Counted from the first letter of the stretch, positions 25,968 through 34,671 are shown. The stretch is 64,000 nt of DNA from Pedobacter schmidteae (GCF_900564155.1 NZ_LS999839.1:5639097-5703096), one strand, 5' to 3'. The notes: generated by a model from the sequence alone, not told the origin. Numbers and translations are program-made.

Positions 25968-27779
25968 ATGAGCAAAAGGTTGATCAAAGTCTTTTTCATT
26001 GCACTGATCCCGATACTATTCGGTATAAGGTCAGTTTATGCCCAGAATGTGCTGCTAAAAGACAGTGAAAAAAGTTATACCTTGAGCCACCCTTTGTTCC
26101 TTATTGATGCTGACAATAACCTGCAGGTGAACCAGCTACAGAATCATAAAAACTTTGAATCCTCAAAGTCACCTACTTTGTCGTTGGGAGCTACAACGGC
26201 CTCAGTCTGGATTAAAACCCGCATCCTGAACCAAAGCGATAAAACAGACTGGCACATCCAGATCCAGAGCCCACCGGTATTGGAGTCGGTAACTGTTTAT
26301 CAGAAAAAGGAAGGCAAATTGGTTAAGATCCTAACCAGCCAGGCCAGTAAACCCAAAATAACAGGCGAAGTGCGGGTAAATAACCTGTTGATTCCCATAT
26401 CTATTCCTATCCAAACGGAGGCCGAATTTTATATAAAGGCCAGCAGCAACAATATACTTAGGCTTCCTGTTAAAATCATCACCCTGCAAAAGGCCTATGA
26501 AGAAAGCTACCTAAGCGATTTAATCAGCGGCATTGTCTTTGGGATGCTCATGGCTTTTGCCCTTTACAACCTGTTTGTTTACGTCCATACTAAAGAACAG
26601 CCTTACCTTTACTATCTGGGAGCGATTTTTTTCTGGAGCCTGAACCTGTTTTTCTACAATGGTTTCCTGCCCGACATGATGAGCGCTCTGGTCTGGTTGA
26701 ACAGTGCGGGAACTATAATCTCACTGGCAAGTTTAATGAGCATATTGTTTACTAACTCCTTTTTACAAACTAAAAAGAACAGTCCTTTTTTTTATAAAAT
26801 CAGGGGATTAATGTTTTTACTTTCCCTGATCATACTCCTGACAGACATTTTCTACAAAGGCCCCTATTCCTTTATGCTGGTACAATACTTAATGTACCCC
26901 TATTTCTTCTACTGGTTTGGAGCAGGCCTGCAGAGCTTTAGAAAGGGCTATAAACCCGCCCTATATTTTATACTGGGATTCGGTTTTCTGATGCTGGGCA
27001 ATGCGGTATACAATTTAAAAGACCTCAACATCCTGCCCGATAACCTCATTACCCGGACCAGCATGTACTGGGGTACGCTGCTTGAAGCATTAATATTATC
27101 CTACGCCCTGGCCAGCAGGCTCAATTTTTACAGAAAGCAGCAAGAACAAATTCAACTGAAGACCATTGAAGAAAAAAGGGCCTTTCTCAAAGAGCTCCTG
27201 CAGCGGCAGGAACAGGAGAAAAAACGTATTGCCATGGAGCTACACGACAACATTGGCCAGCAGCTGATCCTGATCAAAAACCGTTCATGGCGACTTCAAC
27301 AACTGAGCCAGGAACCGACAAAAAGCCTAATCAATGGCCCAATTAACCACATCGCGACCATTATGGCTGAAGTACGTTCTATACTCCATCACCTGAGGCC
27401 TTATCAGATGGACCTGCTGGGCCTTACGCAAAGCATCAACGGACTCATTACTGATACCTTTAACGATTATCAGGTCCAACAAGGAAAAATTGATGAAATT
27501 AACCCGTATTTCAATACAGACGACTCCATACACATTTTCAGAATTCTACAACTGTTAACCCACTCGATCCTGGCCAGCAAGCCTGGCCAATACATTCGTT
27601 ACACCATTACCCGTTATACCTCCAGTGTAGATTTCCAGTTTGAACTGCAAATTAAACAACAGTTCATGAACACTTCACCCGATCTACATAACCGGCTGGA
27701 ACTGCTCGGTGGGGGCATCAACATACAATATCACGAAAACGCCACCTTAATCAGCATAAATATCCCTTCTACCCTTTAA
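25968..27779 (+). CDS. 7TMR-DISM sensor kinase with intact His but decayed ATPase domain
   Basis: A 603-residue paralogue of the first kinase in the same layout: signal peptide (LIKVFFIALIPILFGIRSVY), DISMED2 sensor (about 40-165), seven helices (about 180-385, LSDLISGIVFGMLMAFALYN), DHp. Here the DHp motif is complete, IAMELHDNIGQQLILIKNRS, with His426 (codon CAC at 27243). In contrast the C-terminal ATPase region has lost its boxes. The N-box place reads RILQLLTHSILASK (525-538) without the Glu and Asn. Where DNGKGF should stand there is LQIKQQF, and no glycine-rich G2 follows. It is therefore a phosphoacceptor without its own ATPase. Last gene of the three-gene operon. Confidence 0.93.
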   Translation: MSKRLIKVFFIALIPILFGIRSVYAQNVLLKDSEKSYTLSHPLFLIDADNNLQVNQLQNHKNFESSKSPTLSLGATTASVWIKTRILNQSDKTDWHIQIQSPPVLESVTVYQKKEGKLVKILTSQASKPKITGEVRVNNLLIPISIPIQTEAEFYIKASSNNILRLPVKIITLQKAYEESYLSDLISGIVFGMLMAFALYNLFVYVHTKEQPYLYYLGAIFFWSLNLFFYNGFLPDMMSALVWLNSAGTIISLASLMSILFTNSFLQTKKNSPFFYKIRGLMFLLSLIILLTDIFYKGPYSFMLVQYLMYPYFFYWFGAGLQSFRKGYKPALYFILGFGFLMLGNAVYNLKDLNILPDNLITRTSMYWGTLLEALILSYALASRLNFYRKQQEQIQLKTIEEKRAFLKELLQRQEQEKKRIAMELHDNIGQQLILIKNRSWRLQQLSQEPTKSLINGPINHIATIMAEVRSILHHLRPYQMDLLGLTQSINGLITDTFNDYQVQQGKIDEINPYFNTDDSIHIFRILQLLTHSILASKPGQYIRYTITRYTSSVDFQFELQIKQQFMNTSPDLHNRLELLGGGINIQYHENATLISINIPSTL

Positions 27780-27842
27780 AATAGGCAGTACTACCCAGAT
27801 ACTTGAACAGTATTCCCTATTCTCCTGCCCCCTTTTCCAGCT

Positions 27843-27850
27843 TAATTTTG
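27843..27850 (+). promoter_or_regulatory. -7 promoter box upstream of the hemerythrin-like gene
   Basis: TAATTTTG fits TAnnTTTG and lies 72 bases before the ATG at 27923, inside the 143-base gap after the kinase operon. It suggests that the hemerythrin-OmpA group has its own promoter. Confidence 0.3.
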
Positions 27851-27922
27851 AATTGTATTTCAAACCTGCGCTAAATCAGCTCAGTAATTAAGAAATCAAA
27901 CAAAATTAAATTAAGCCATACC

Positions 27923-28603
27923 ATGGAGGAGATCAGATTTAACCTGTTTAAAAGCGTACATAAAGGACTAAGAGCCTTGCTTGCAGATACCCTTTTACAA
28001 GTTCAGCAAACAGACTTTCAAATTAATGAGCAGGCTGCCTCTGCCATAGAACGTATCAAACTGGTTTTGCTGCTCATGCACAGGCATACCAAATGGGAAG
28101 ATGAAGTGGTGTTTCCAAAACTAGGTACAGCCGGGCAAAGTATGAACAACTATTTTACCAACCAGCATTACCATACCGATGCCTTAACACTGAGCCTTGA
28201 CATCCTAATCTGTGGATTTGAAAAAGCCAAAACCAAAACTGAAAAAGAAACGATTGCAGGTAACCTGCTCAATGCCTTTGTGGAATTTACCGCTTACAAC
28301 TTCAACCACATGAACATGGAGGAGCAACTGATCAACCCCGTGTTATGGGGCGAATACAGCGATCAGGAACTTCAGGAACTACAACTGCAGCACTTCCATT
28401 CCTCTGCCAGTAAAACTGAGCAATTTTTCCTGCAATGGATGCTGATCCACAACACCAACAGGGAGCTGGTCAGCTGGCTAAACAGCATGAAACAAAAGTC
28501 AACATCCACCCAGTTTAACCAGGTTTATGACCTGGCCCAAAAGGTACTGACACCGGAAAGACTAGAATCCATTAATTTAAACGTATACGCTAATGAAAAC
28601 TAA
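27923..28603 (+). CDS. Hemerythrin-like HHE-domain protein
   Basis: A 226-residue, probably cytoplasmic helical protein with the metal-ligand pattern of HHE/hemerythrin domains: His13 (KSVHKGLR), His53/His55 and Glu59 (LMHRHTKWEDE), His82/His84 (NQHYHTDA), His129 and Glu133/134 (FNHMNMEEQLINP). A further QHFHSS lies near 160. Such proteins bind a di-iron centre and act in oxygen, nitric oxide or iron-stress responses. The start ATG is followed by purine-rich GGAGGAG. Its last 11 bases overlap the next small gene, so the two are likely translationally coupled. Confidence 0.82.
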   Translation: MEEIRFNLFKSVHKGLRALLADTLLQVQQTDFQINEQAASAIERIKLVLLLMHRHTKWEDEVVFPKLGTAGQSMNNYFTNQHYHTDALTLSLDILICGFEKAKTKTEKETIAGNLLNAFVEFTAYNFNHMNMEEQLINPVLWGEYSDQELQELQLQHFHSSASKTEQFFLQWMLIHNTNRELVSWLNSMKQKSTSTQFNQVYDLAQKVLTPERLESINLNVYANEN

Positions 28604-28811
28604 CAACTGGTTTATTCCATACGCGGCGGGCATTTTTTTTCTGCTCACCTGCCTTCTGGTGTGGCTCACTCCCACGCCACAGCAAAGCAATAACCTTAAG
28701 CAGCCTTCCAGATTTAAGGTTAGCGCAGCCACCACAAATGAAAATACCTCAACGGGATATCAGGTAAGAAAAATCAGCCTCGAAATCTCGCTGTTCACTA
28801 ATCTGTATTAA
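28593..28811 (+). CDS. Small single-span membrane protein
   Basis: A 72-residue protein starting inside the end of the hemerythrin-like gene (11-base overlap). Residues 6-26 (WFIPYAAGIFFLLTCLLVWL) form one membrane helix after a short basic start; the rest is polar (NNLKQPSRFKVSAATTNENT). No family recognised. The overlap with the preceding gene and the 18-base gap to the OmpA gene support it being real and part of one operon. It might be a signal-anchored helper of either neighbour (inference). Confidence 0.5.
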   Translation: MKTNNWFIPYAAGIFFLLTCLLVWLTPTPQQSNNLKQPSRFKVSAATTNENTSTGYQVRKISLEISLFTNLY

Positions 28812-28829
28812 AACACAAATAAAATTAAC

Positions 28830-30080
28830 ATGAAAAAATTAATCTTCATCTCGGCCTTGTTACTGGCCGGCGGCAATTTAATGGCCCAGGGCTTTTTAAA
28901 TAAGCTGAAACAAAAAGCGGAAAACATCGCTTCTAAAACTATTGACAAAGCTTTAGAAGGCAAAGCCAAAACAAATACCGATGGCAATGCAGCTGCAAAT
29001 ACAAATCAGGCGAAAGCTGAAAACGGCACAGGTACAACAACTACTGCATTAACCAGTACTACTACTTACGATTTTGTTCCTGGTTCAAAGGTACTTTTGG
29101 CAGATGACTTTGCGCAAGATGCATTGGGCCAATTCCCTTTAAAATGGTACACCCGCAGCAAAGGCGAAGTTGTTACACTAAACACAGCCAAAGGAAAATG
29201 GCTACGTCTTTATCCTGGTACATTTGTAACTCCAGTCGTCAATATCGGGGAAAACAGCACCATCGAATTTGACCTGATCATGAATTGGCCAAAGGCAGGA
29301 GGTTATATGGTACCTGCCATTAATTTTGCCTTATACGACAGGGGGAACAAAGGTGAAATTCTATCCTATGATTACCGCCTCAAAAACTGTCTGAAGTTTG
29401 GTATAGCCCCCTACCGTTCGGAGGCAGCTGTACAATTGACATCTTATGAAAACGTTGCTAAGAAACTGGAGACCGACAAATACAAAGTAGCTAATTTTGA
29501 AAGCAAGGTAGGCAGTGTGATCCATGTAGCCATCAGCATCCAGAAGGAAAGAGTAAGGATCTGGCTGGATCAGGAAAAAGTCTTTGACCTACCACAGGCA
29601 GCACCTTTAAACGGCAATTTAAACCAGCTTAAAATTGACATGTCAACTTCTAACTATACCAATGACCAGCTAGGGTATTACGTGTCGAATTTTCGCTTTG
29701 CCCAGGGTACTTCCGACAACCGCTCTAAATTGCTGACCACAGGCAGACTGGAAACCAGTGGAATCCTATTCGCCACCAATTCGGCCGAAGTAAAATCAGA
29801 CAATGAAGGTACAATTAAAGAAGTAGCCGAAGCCATGAACGAAGATCCAGAGCTAAAGGTTAGAATTATCGGTCATACCGATGCAGTTGGAAAACCAGAG
29901 GCTAACAAAACATTATCCACAAAACGAGCCGAATCTGTACGTGCCGTGCTGGTAAAGACTTATAAGATTAGCTCCTCCCGTATTGAAATAGAAGGAAAAG
30001 GATCTAGTGCACCAGTTACCGAAGACACCAGCGAAGAAGGCAATAACAGGAACAGAAGAGTAGAATTCATTAAAATTTAA
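28830..30080 (+). CDS. OmpA-family outer-membrane protein
   Basis: A 416-residue secreted protein. The signal peptide is MKKLIFISALLLAGGNLMAQ. A Lys/Ala/Thr-rich linker follows (KLKQKAENIASKTIDKALEG), then a central ~200-residue domain with a laminin-G/concanavalin-like beta pattern (FDLIMNWPKAGGYMVPAINF, ERVRIWLDQEKVFDLP), and a C-terminal OmpA peptidoglycan-binding domain at about 305-416 (GILFATNSAEVKSDN, VRIIGHTDAVGKPEANKTLS, KRAESVRAVLV, GKGSSAPVTEDTSEEGNNRN). The Asp and Arg residues that bind diaminopimelate are present. Probable role: tethering the outer membrane to peptidoglycan. It precedes the 56-bp palindrome at 30217. Confidence 0.9.
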   Translation: MKKLIFISALLLAGGNLMAQGFLNKLKQKAENIASKTIDKALEGKAKTNTDGNAAANTNQAKAENGTGTTTTALTSTTTYDFVPGSKVLLADDFAQDALGQFPLKWYTRSKGEVVTLNTAKGKWLRLYPGTFVTPVVNIGENSTIEFDLIMNWPKAGGYMVPAINFALYDRGNKGEILSYDYRLKNCLKFGIAPYRSEAAVQLTSYENVAKKLETDKYKVANFESKVGSVIHVAISIQKERVRIWLDQEKVFDLPQAAPLNGNLNQLKIDMSTSNYTNDQLGYYVSNFRFAQGTSDNRSKLLTTGRLETSGILFATNSAEVKSDNEGTIKEVAEAMNEDPELKVRIIGHTDAVGKPEANKTLSTKRAESVRAVLVKTYKISSSRIEIEGKGSSAPVTEDTSEEGNNRNRRVEFIKI

Positions 30081-30216
30081 TGACCATTTACCATTCCACA
30101 TGGCTAAGAAATCACCATTCTTCATCGTTGTTACTATGACTCCCATATTTGCTTCAAAACCATAAAATAAAACGCGAACAGGACCGGACGAAACACATTG
30201 CCCCTTTGTTAAAGGC

Positions 30217-30272
30217 TTGGTGCAGGTTTGTTCGGGAAAAGGGTACCCTTTTCCCGAACAAACCTGCACCAA
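30217..30272. repeat. Perfect 56-bp palindrome without loop, between convergent genes
   Basis: The 28-base arm begins TTGGTGCAGGTTTGTTCGGG and runs AAAAGGGT to the dyad, then mirrors exactly to CCTGCACCAA. There are no mismatches and no spacer. It lies between the OmpA gene and the convergent CMD gene. No T tract follows on either strand, so it is not a standard intrinsic terminator, though RNA from either strand would fold into a 28-bp hairpin. Possible bidirectional terminator, mobile-repeat relic or cruciform site. Confidence 0.85.
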
Positions 30273-30353
30273 ATGCACACTTAGCCTGAACCGACCCTGA
30301 AACTTATCCTTCCCAGTGGAACAATTGATAAGTACCTGTTTCCAAAAGCTAAC

Positions 30354-30806
30354 TTATTTTTTTACCTGATAATTTCCAGCTACTGCACCTGTCGACTTCA
30401 CAATCCGGTTCCAGGAATTGATCTGCGCAATAGCCAGGGTAAGGCTCGCAATTTCACCTTTATTAAAATATTTCAGCAATTCTTCATGTGCCTCATCAGC
30501 CTCAGCTTCTGCCTGCATATAAGTTAGCAATTCTGCAAACGCAAGTACAGCACGCTCTTTAGGCGAATAGTAAGGAGCCTCTCTCCAGGCCGATACCGAG
30601 ATCATACGTTGAACCGTATCACCGGCATGCAACAATTCCTTCGAATGCATATCCAAACAATAAGCACAACCATTGATTTGCGAAACCCGCAAACGCATCA
30701 GTTCCAGCAAAGCATGATCCAAACCACACTGGCTCAAATAAGCTTCTACCTGATGCATTGAGGCCATCAGTCCTTGTGGCAATTCATTATTTTTTATTCT
30801 TTCCAT
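30354..30806 (-). CDS. Carboxymuconolactone decarboxylase-family protein (AhpD-like), ECF41 partner
   Basis: A 150-residue helical protein with the AhpD-type redox motif Cys47-Ala-Tyr-Cys50 and His54 (INGCAYCLDMHSKEL), plus the family WREAPYYSPKERAVLAFAEL helix. AhpD-like members act as thiol-dependent peroxidase partners; most CMD proteins of this size are of unknown substrate. It lies 67 bases downstream of an ECF41-type sigma factor. Genes for CMD proteins, oxidoreductases or epimerases are the known conserved neighbours and regulatory targets of ECF41 sigma factors, so it is probably the main target of that factor. Confidence 0.9.
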   Translation of the reverse strand: MERIKNNELPQGLMASMHQVEAYLSQCGLDHALLELMRLRVSQINGCAYCLDMHSKELLHAGDTVQRMISVSAWREAPYYSPKERAVLAFAELLTYMQAEAEADEAHEELLKYFNKGEIASLTLAIAQINSWNRIVKSTGAVAGNYQVKK

Positions 30807-30873
30807 GATGATATATTTTTAAAATCACCAACAAGACAAAAACAACGAACGGGATGTGACAGCTAAATAAAAA

Positions 30874-31716
30874 TTATTTTAGATGAGCAAACTTATCCGG
30901 GTTTCTGATGATATAAGCACCACTCAGCTGGCCATTCCGAATAGTAAAAGTAACACATTTAGCCAGCTGCCCATCCAGGTAATAAAACAATGCGGGTTGC
31001 TGATTGATTAGCCCCTGTTTCACCTCTGAATTTTGGTAAAACCTGTTGTACAACCCCAACAGTAAAGCCGCCACGTCTTTTTTACCATAAACAGGATTAA
31101 TAGCTGCCCGAACTTTACCTCCACCATCTGAAATAGAAACGATATCCTCATTCAACAATGCCTCCAGGCGTTGCATGTCGCCCGACTGCAGCACCTGCAT
31201 ATAATGATTTAAAAAGGCATCAGGAACGGTATGTGCCTGCACATCCTGCGGATTGCCAATACTTTTCTTAGCACGGGTAAGCAACTGCCGCGATAGATCA
31301 GGTTTAATATCCAGTACGGTTGCAATTTCAGTATGCTCGTAGTCAAAAGCTTCCTTTAAAATAAATACTGCCCTTTGCCGTGGATTCAGCTTTTCCAGCA
31401 ATACCATTAACGAATAAGACAGCAGTTCTTTTTTATTGATACCGCTATCTGCACTTTCCATAGCAATAGGTTCCGGTAGCCATTCGCCAGGGTACTTAGT
31501 CACCTTCTTGTTTAACTTTTTCTTCTGGTTAATGGCATGGTTAATCACCATCCGGATCAGGTACGATTTAGGATTTTCGATATTCGTATCGTCCAATGTC
31601 AGATACTTCATCATTACATCCTGAACTACATCTTCGGCATCATCTACAGAGCCACAAATGTTGTAGGCATAGGTTTTCAGTGTAGGCCTCAGCCCGGCAA
31701 TTATTTCATTGTTCAT
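30874..31716 (-). CDS. ECF41-type sigma factor with SnoaL-like C-terminal domain
   Basis: A 280-residue sigma factor. Regions 2 (about 5-70, DDAEDVVQDVMMKYL) and 4 (about 100-155, LNPRQRAVFILKEAFDYEHT) are followed by a ~110-residue SnoaL/NTF2-like domain. Three hallmark motifs of the ECF41 group are visible: WLPEP (79-83), DGGGK (197-201) and NPDKF (272-276). These factors have no separate anti-sigma protein; the C-terminal domain itself controls activity. It starts 4 bases after the TlpA-like gene ends and precedes the CMD gene, so the three are probably one operon. The signal is unknown. Confidence 0.92.
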   Translation of the reverse strand: MNNEIIAGLRPTLKTYAYNICGSVDDAEDVVQDVMMKYLTLDDTNIENPKSYLIRMVINHAINQKKKLNKKVTKYPGEWLPEPIAMESADSGINKKELLSYSLMVLLEKLNPRQRAVFILKEAFDYEHTEIATVLDIKPDLSRQLLTRAKKSIGNPQDVQAHTVPDAFLNHYMQVLQSGDMQRLEALLNEDIVSISDGGGKVRAAINPVYGKKDVAALLLGLYNRFYQNSEVKQGLINQQPALFYYLDGQLAKCVTFTIRNGQLSGAYIIRNPDKFAHLK

Positions 31717-31720
31717 TGAA

Positions 31721-32248
31721 TTATTTACCTGCGGCTTGTTTTTTCATTTTCTGATCAATCAGCGACACCATTTCGGCAAACTCCTTTTCGTTATAACCGA
31801 TAGACTGGTAAATGATTTTACCTTCCTCATCAACAATAATGTTTCGTGGAATAGATTGTGTGGCAAACTGCTTAAATATGTTCCTGTCCAGATCTGGAAG
31901 AATTGGAAACGTAAAACCTTTTTTCTCTTTAAAAGGGATCAGCTTATCCCAGCCTTCTTCACGTCCGAATACAAAAAAAGCGAAACCTTCGTTGCTGCTG
32001 TATTTTTCCCAGATTTGTTTTTGCACCAGGGGAAGCTCGGTATTGCAGGGCGGACACCAGGTGGCAAACAGGTTGATCAGAATTAGCTTACCTTTATAGT
32101 CACTAATCTTAACCACCTTATCTTTCGATATTTCAAAACTGAACTCAGGCACATTATCGCCAACTTTTGTTAAAGTGCTCAGGTCTGTCTGGGCCAGGGT
32201 AACGAAGGGCAGCAACAGCAATACAACAGATAAAAGCTTCATTTTCAT
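31721..32248 (-). CDS. TlpA-like periplasmic thioredoxin
   Basis: A 175-residue secreted thioredoxin-fold protein: signal peptide MKMKLLSVVLLLLPFVTLAQ, AhpC/TSA-Redoxin fold from residue 27 (VGDNVPEFSFEISKDKVVKI), active site Trp64-Cys65-Pro-Pro-Cys68 (FATWCPPCNTELP), and the cis-Pro in QSIPRNIIVDEEGKI. It is of the reducing TlpA/ResA type found widely in Bacteroidota envelopes. First gene of the group with the ECF41 sigma factor (4-base gap), which suggests that the system senses or repairs thiol/oxidative damage (inference). Confidence 0.9.
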   Translation of the reverse strand: MKMKLLSVVLLLLPFVTLAQTDLSTLTKVGDNVPEFSFEISKDKVVKISDYKGKLILINLFATWCPPCNTELPLVQKQIWEKYSSNEGFAFFVFGREEGWDKLIPFKEKKGFTFPILPDLDRNIFKQFATQSIPRNIIVDEEGKIIYQSIGYNEKEFAEMVSLIDQKMKKQAAGK

Positions 32249-32332
32249 AGGAACTGAATTAAGGGTTTCTACAAAACTAGCAAAAAATGTTTATCATTTC
32301 CGGTCAAAAAAGTTCAGCGCAAAGTCATCATT

Positions 32333-34657
32333 TTAACCGCTAAAAATTACACTTTCATCTGCCTCAATAATCGCATAAGCACCCAGCTCATAGTCTTTGT
32401 CTCTTAGGGCCACCACTAAAGATACGGCACTCGAATTTTCAATACTGATGCCATGTTCGGTGATCTTTATTTTTAGCTGCGCTCCCCTAAATACTATGCG
32501 AAATGAAAAAGACTCCCATTTTTCAGGTAAAAAAGGATTAAACTGCAGCTGTCCATTGCGTACGCGCATCCCTGCAAAACCTTCTACAATACTCATCCAG
32601 GTCCCCGCCATCGACGTAATGTGGAGCCCATCTTCCGTATCATTATTGTAATTGTCCAAGTCCAGCCGCGCTGTTCTCAAATAAAACTCATAAGCCCTGG
32701 CCTCGTCATTTAATTTAGCGGCCAAAATACTGTGTACGCAGGGAGATAAAGAGCTTTCATGCACCGTCCGCGGCTCATAGTAATCAAAATTCCTGCGAAT
32801 GGTTTCCAGATCGTAATCTTCTTCAAAAAAATACAAGCCCTGCAATACATCGGCCTGTTTGATAAAGCAGGAACGCAAAATCCGGTCCCAGCTCCATTTC
32901 TGGTTCAATGGCCTATCCGCAGCCGTCAAGTGTTTTACCGTCAAAGGCTCCTTATCCAGGTAGCCATCCTGTTGTAAGAATATCCCTCTTTTGCTATCCA
33001 CAGGATAGTACATTTTTTCGATAATATACGCCCAGTCGGCCAATTCCTTCTCCGTAAAGTTTAGCTGTTTGGTCAGTTCAGCATACCTTTTGGGCTGCTG
33101 CTGTTGCAGGCTTTCGGCCGATTGTTTTGCATACTTTAAACACCAGGCGGCAATGAGGTTGGTATACCAGTTGTTGTCCACATTGTTTTCGTACTCATTG
33201 GGTCCTGTTACCCCAAGCAACACATACTGTTGCTTATGATTGCTCCAATTTACGCGCTGTTTCCAGAATCGTGCAATGGCAATCAATACCTCCAATCCGT
33301 ATTCAGCCATATAGGCCTCATCACCAGTATAACGGATGTAATTGTAAATGGCAAAAGCAATGGCCCCATTGCGATGAATTTCCTCAAAAGTGATCTCCCA
33401 CTCATTGTGACACTCCTCGCCGTTCATGGTCACCATAGGGTACAAAGCAGCGCCATTGCCAAACCCCAGTTTCGCTGCATTTTCCAAAGCCTTATCCAAT
33501 TGTTTATAGCGATAAATCAACAGATTCCTACTCACCTGTGGTTCGGCCGTGGCCAGGTAAAAAGGCAAACAGTAAGCCTCCGTATCCCAAAAAGTAGAAC
33601 CTCCGTATTTTTCTCCCGTAAAACCTTTTGGCCCAATATTTAACCTGTCATCTTTACCGGTATAAGTCTGAAACAGCTGAAAAATATTAAAGCGAATGGC
33701 CTGTTGTGCCGAAACATCCCCTTCAATCACGATATCGCTTTCCTCCCATTTTTTTGCCCAAGCATCGGCCTGTGCCTGCAGTAACTGATCAAATCCTGCT
33801 AAGGCCGCCTGCTGCAATACCTGTTTACAATGCGTTGTCAGTTCCGGGAGAGGATGATTTTGTGAAGAAAGATTAGCTACAATTTTACACACAGTAATGG
33901 TCTCTACTTGTTCACAGGCCAGCTCAAAATGCTGACCTACATAACTTTCCCGGATAACTGGTTCCAGTAGAGGCATGATCTGCTCTTCTCCCCTAAAAAT
34001 GCTAAGACTACTGCCTGTACACACTTCAAAAGCAGTTTTTTTGGTTCGCAAGGTTAAGTAACTCTCCTGCCCATTAATTTCGCTGCCTATATAATCCCAA
34101 AATTTTTCCCCATAATTGCTGTCTTCGTTTTTCACATCCCCATCTGTAAAAGCAGTCAGGCTAAGTGTACCGCTAAAATTTAAAGGGGTAATGCTATAGC
34201 GCAAAGCTGCCAGCTCATCATTGGCAATACTGCAAAAACGGATGGCCCTTACATGCAACATTTTTCCGCTTTTTAAGCGGGCGTTAAAGGTTCTTAGCAA
34301 ATAACCCTCTTTCATGTTCAGCTCCCGTTTAAACTCACTCACATAGGCCTGAGCAAGGTCAAGCACCTCTCCATCTACATTCAGGTGCAGCCCAATCCAG
34401 TTGGCCGCATTAATCACTTTAGCCAGGTAATCAGGATAGCCATTTTTCCACCAGCCTACCCTTGTTTTATCTGGATAATAAACACCTGCCACATAATTAC
34501 CTTGCAGACTGGAGCCTGAATAGGCCTCTTCAAAATTCGCCCGTTGGCCCATCCTCCCATTACCCAGACTAAAAATACTTTCAGATATCTGATGTCGATG
34601 CGGATCAAAGCCCTCTTCAATTATCTTCCATTTATCTGCTTTAATATAGCGCTTCAT
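32333..34657 (-). CDS. GH65 glycoside phosphorylase, probable maltose phosphorylase
   Basis: A 774-residue cytoplasmic enzyme with the GH65 order: N-terminal beta-sandwich (ISESIFSLGNGRMGQRANFE, 24-43), (alpha/alpha)6 catalytic domain (GGSTFWDTEAYCLPFYLATA, 352-371), and small C-terminal beta sheets (RVRNGQLQFNPFLPEKW). The catalytic acid is Glu488 in GPNEYENNVDNNWYTN, the position of Glu487 in the well-studied Lactobacillus maltose phosphorylase. The reaction would be maltose plus phosphate to beta-glucose 1-phosphate plus glucose. Kojibiose or trehalose specificity cannot be excluded by eye. Last gene of the starch operon (14 bases after the SusE-like gene). No beta-phosphoglucomutase is present in the window. 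Confidence 0.9.
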   Translation of the reverse strand: MKRYIKADKWKIIEEGFDPHRHQISESIFSLGNGRMGQRANFEEAYSGSSLQGNYVAGVYYPDKTRVGWWKNGYPDYLAKVINAANWIGLHLNVDGEVLDLAQAYVSEFKRELNMKEGYLLRTFNARLKSGKMLHVRAIRFCSIANDELAALRYSITPLNFSGTLSLTAFTDGDVKNEDSNYGEKFWDYIGSEINGQESYLTLRTKKTAFEVCTGSSLSIFRGEEQIMPLLEPVIRESYVGQHFELACEQVETITVCKIVANLSSQNHPLPELTTHCKQVLQQAALAGFDQLLQAQADAWAKKWEESDIVIEGDVSAQQAIRFNIFQLFQTYTGKDDRLNIGPKGFTGEKYGGSTFWDTEAYCLPFYLATAEPQVSRNLLIYRYKQLDKALENAAKLGFGNGAALYPMVTMNGEECHNEWEITFEEIHRNGAIAFAIYNYIRYTGDEAYMAEYGLEVLIAIARFWKQRVNWSNHKQQYVLLGVTGPNEYENNVDNNWYTNLIAAWCLKYAKQSAESLQQQQPKRYAELTKQLNFTEKELADWAYIIEKMYYPVDSKRGIFLQQDGYLDKEPLTVKHLTAADRPLNQKWSWDRILRSCFIKQADVLQGLYFFEEDYDLETIRRNFDYYEPRTVHESSLSPCVHSILAAKLNDEARAYEFYLRTARLDLDNYNNDTEDGLHITSMAGTWMSIVEGFAGMRVRNGQLQFNPFLPEKWESFSFRIVFRGAQLKIKITEHGISIENSSAVSLVVALRDKDYELGAYAIIEADESVIFSG

Positions 34658-34671
34658 TATTGTTTGTTGTT

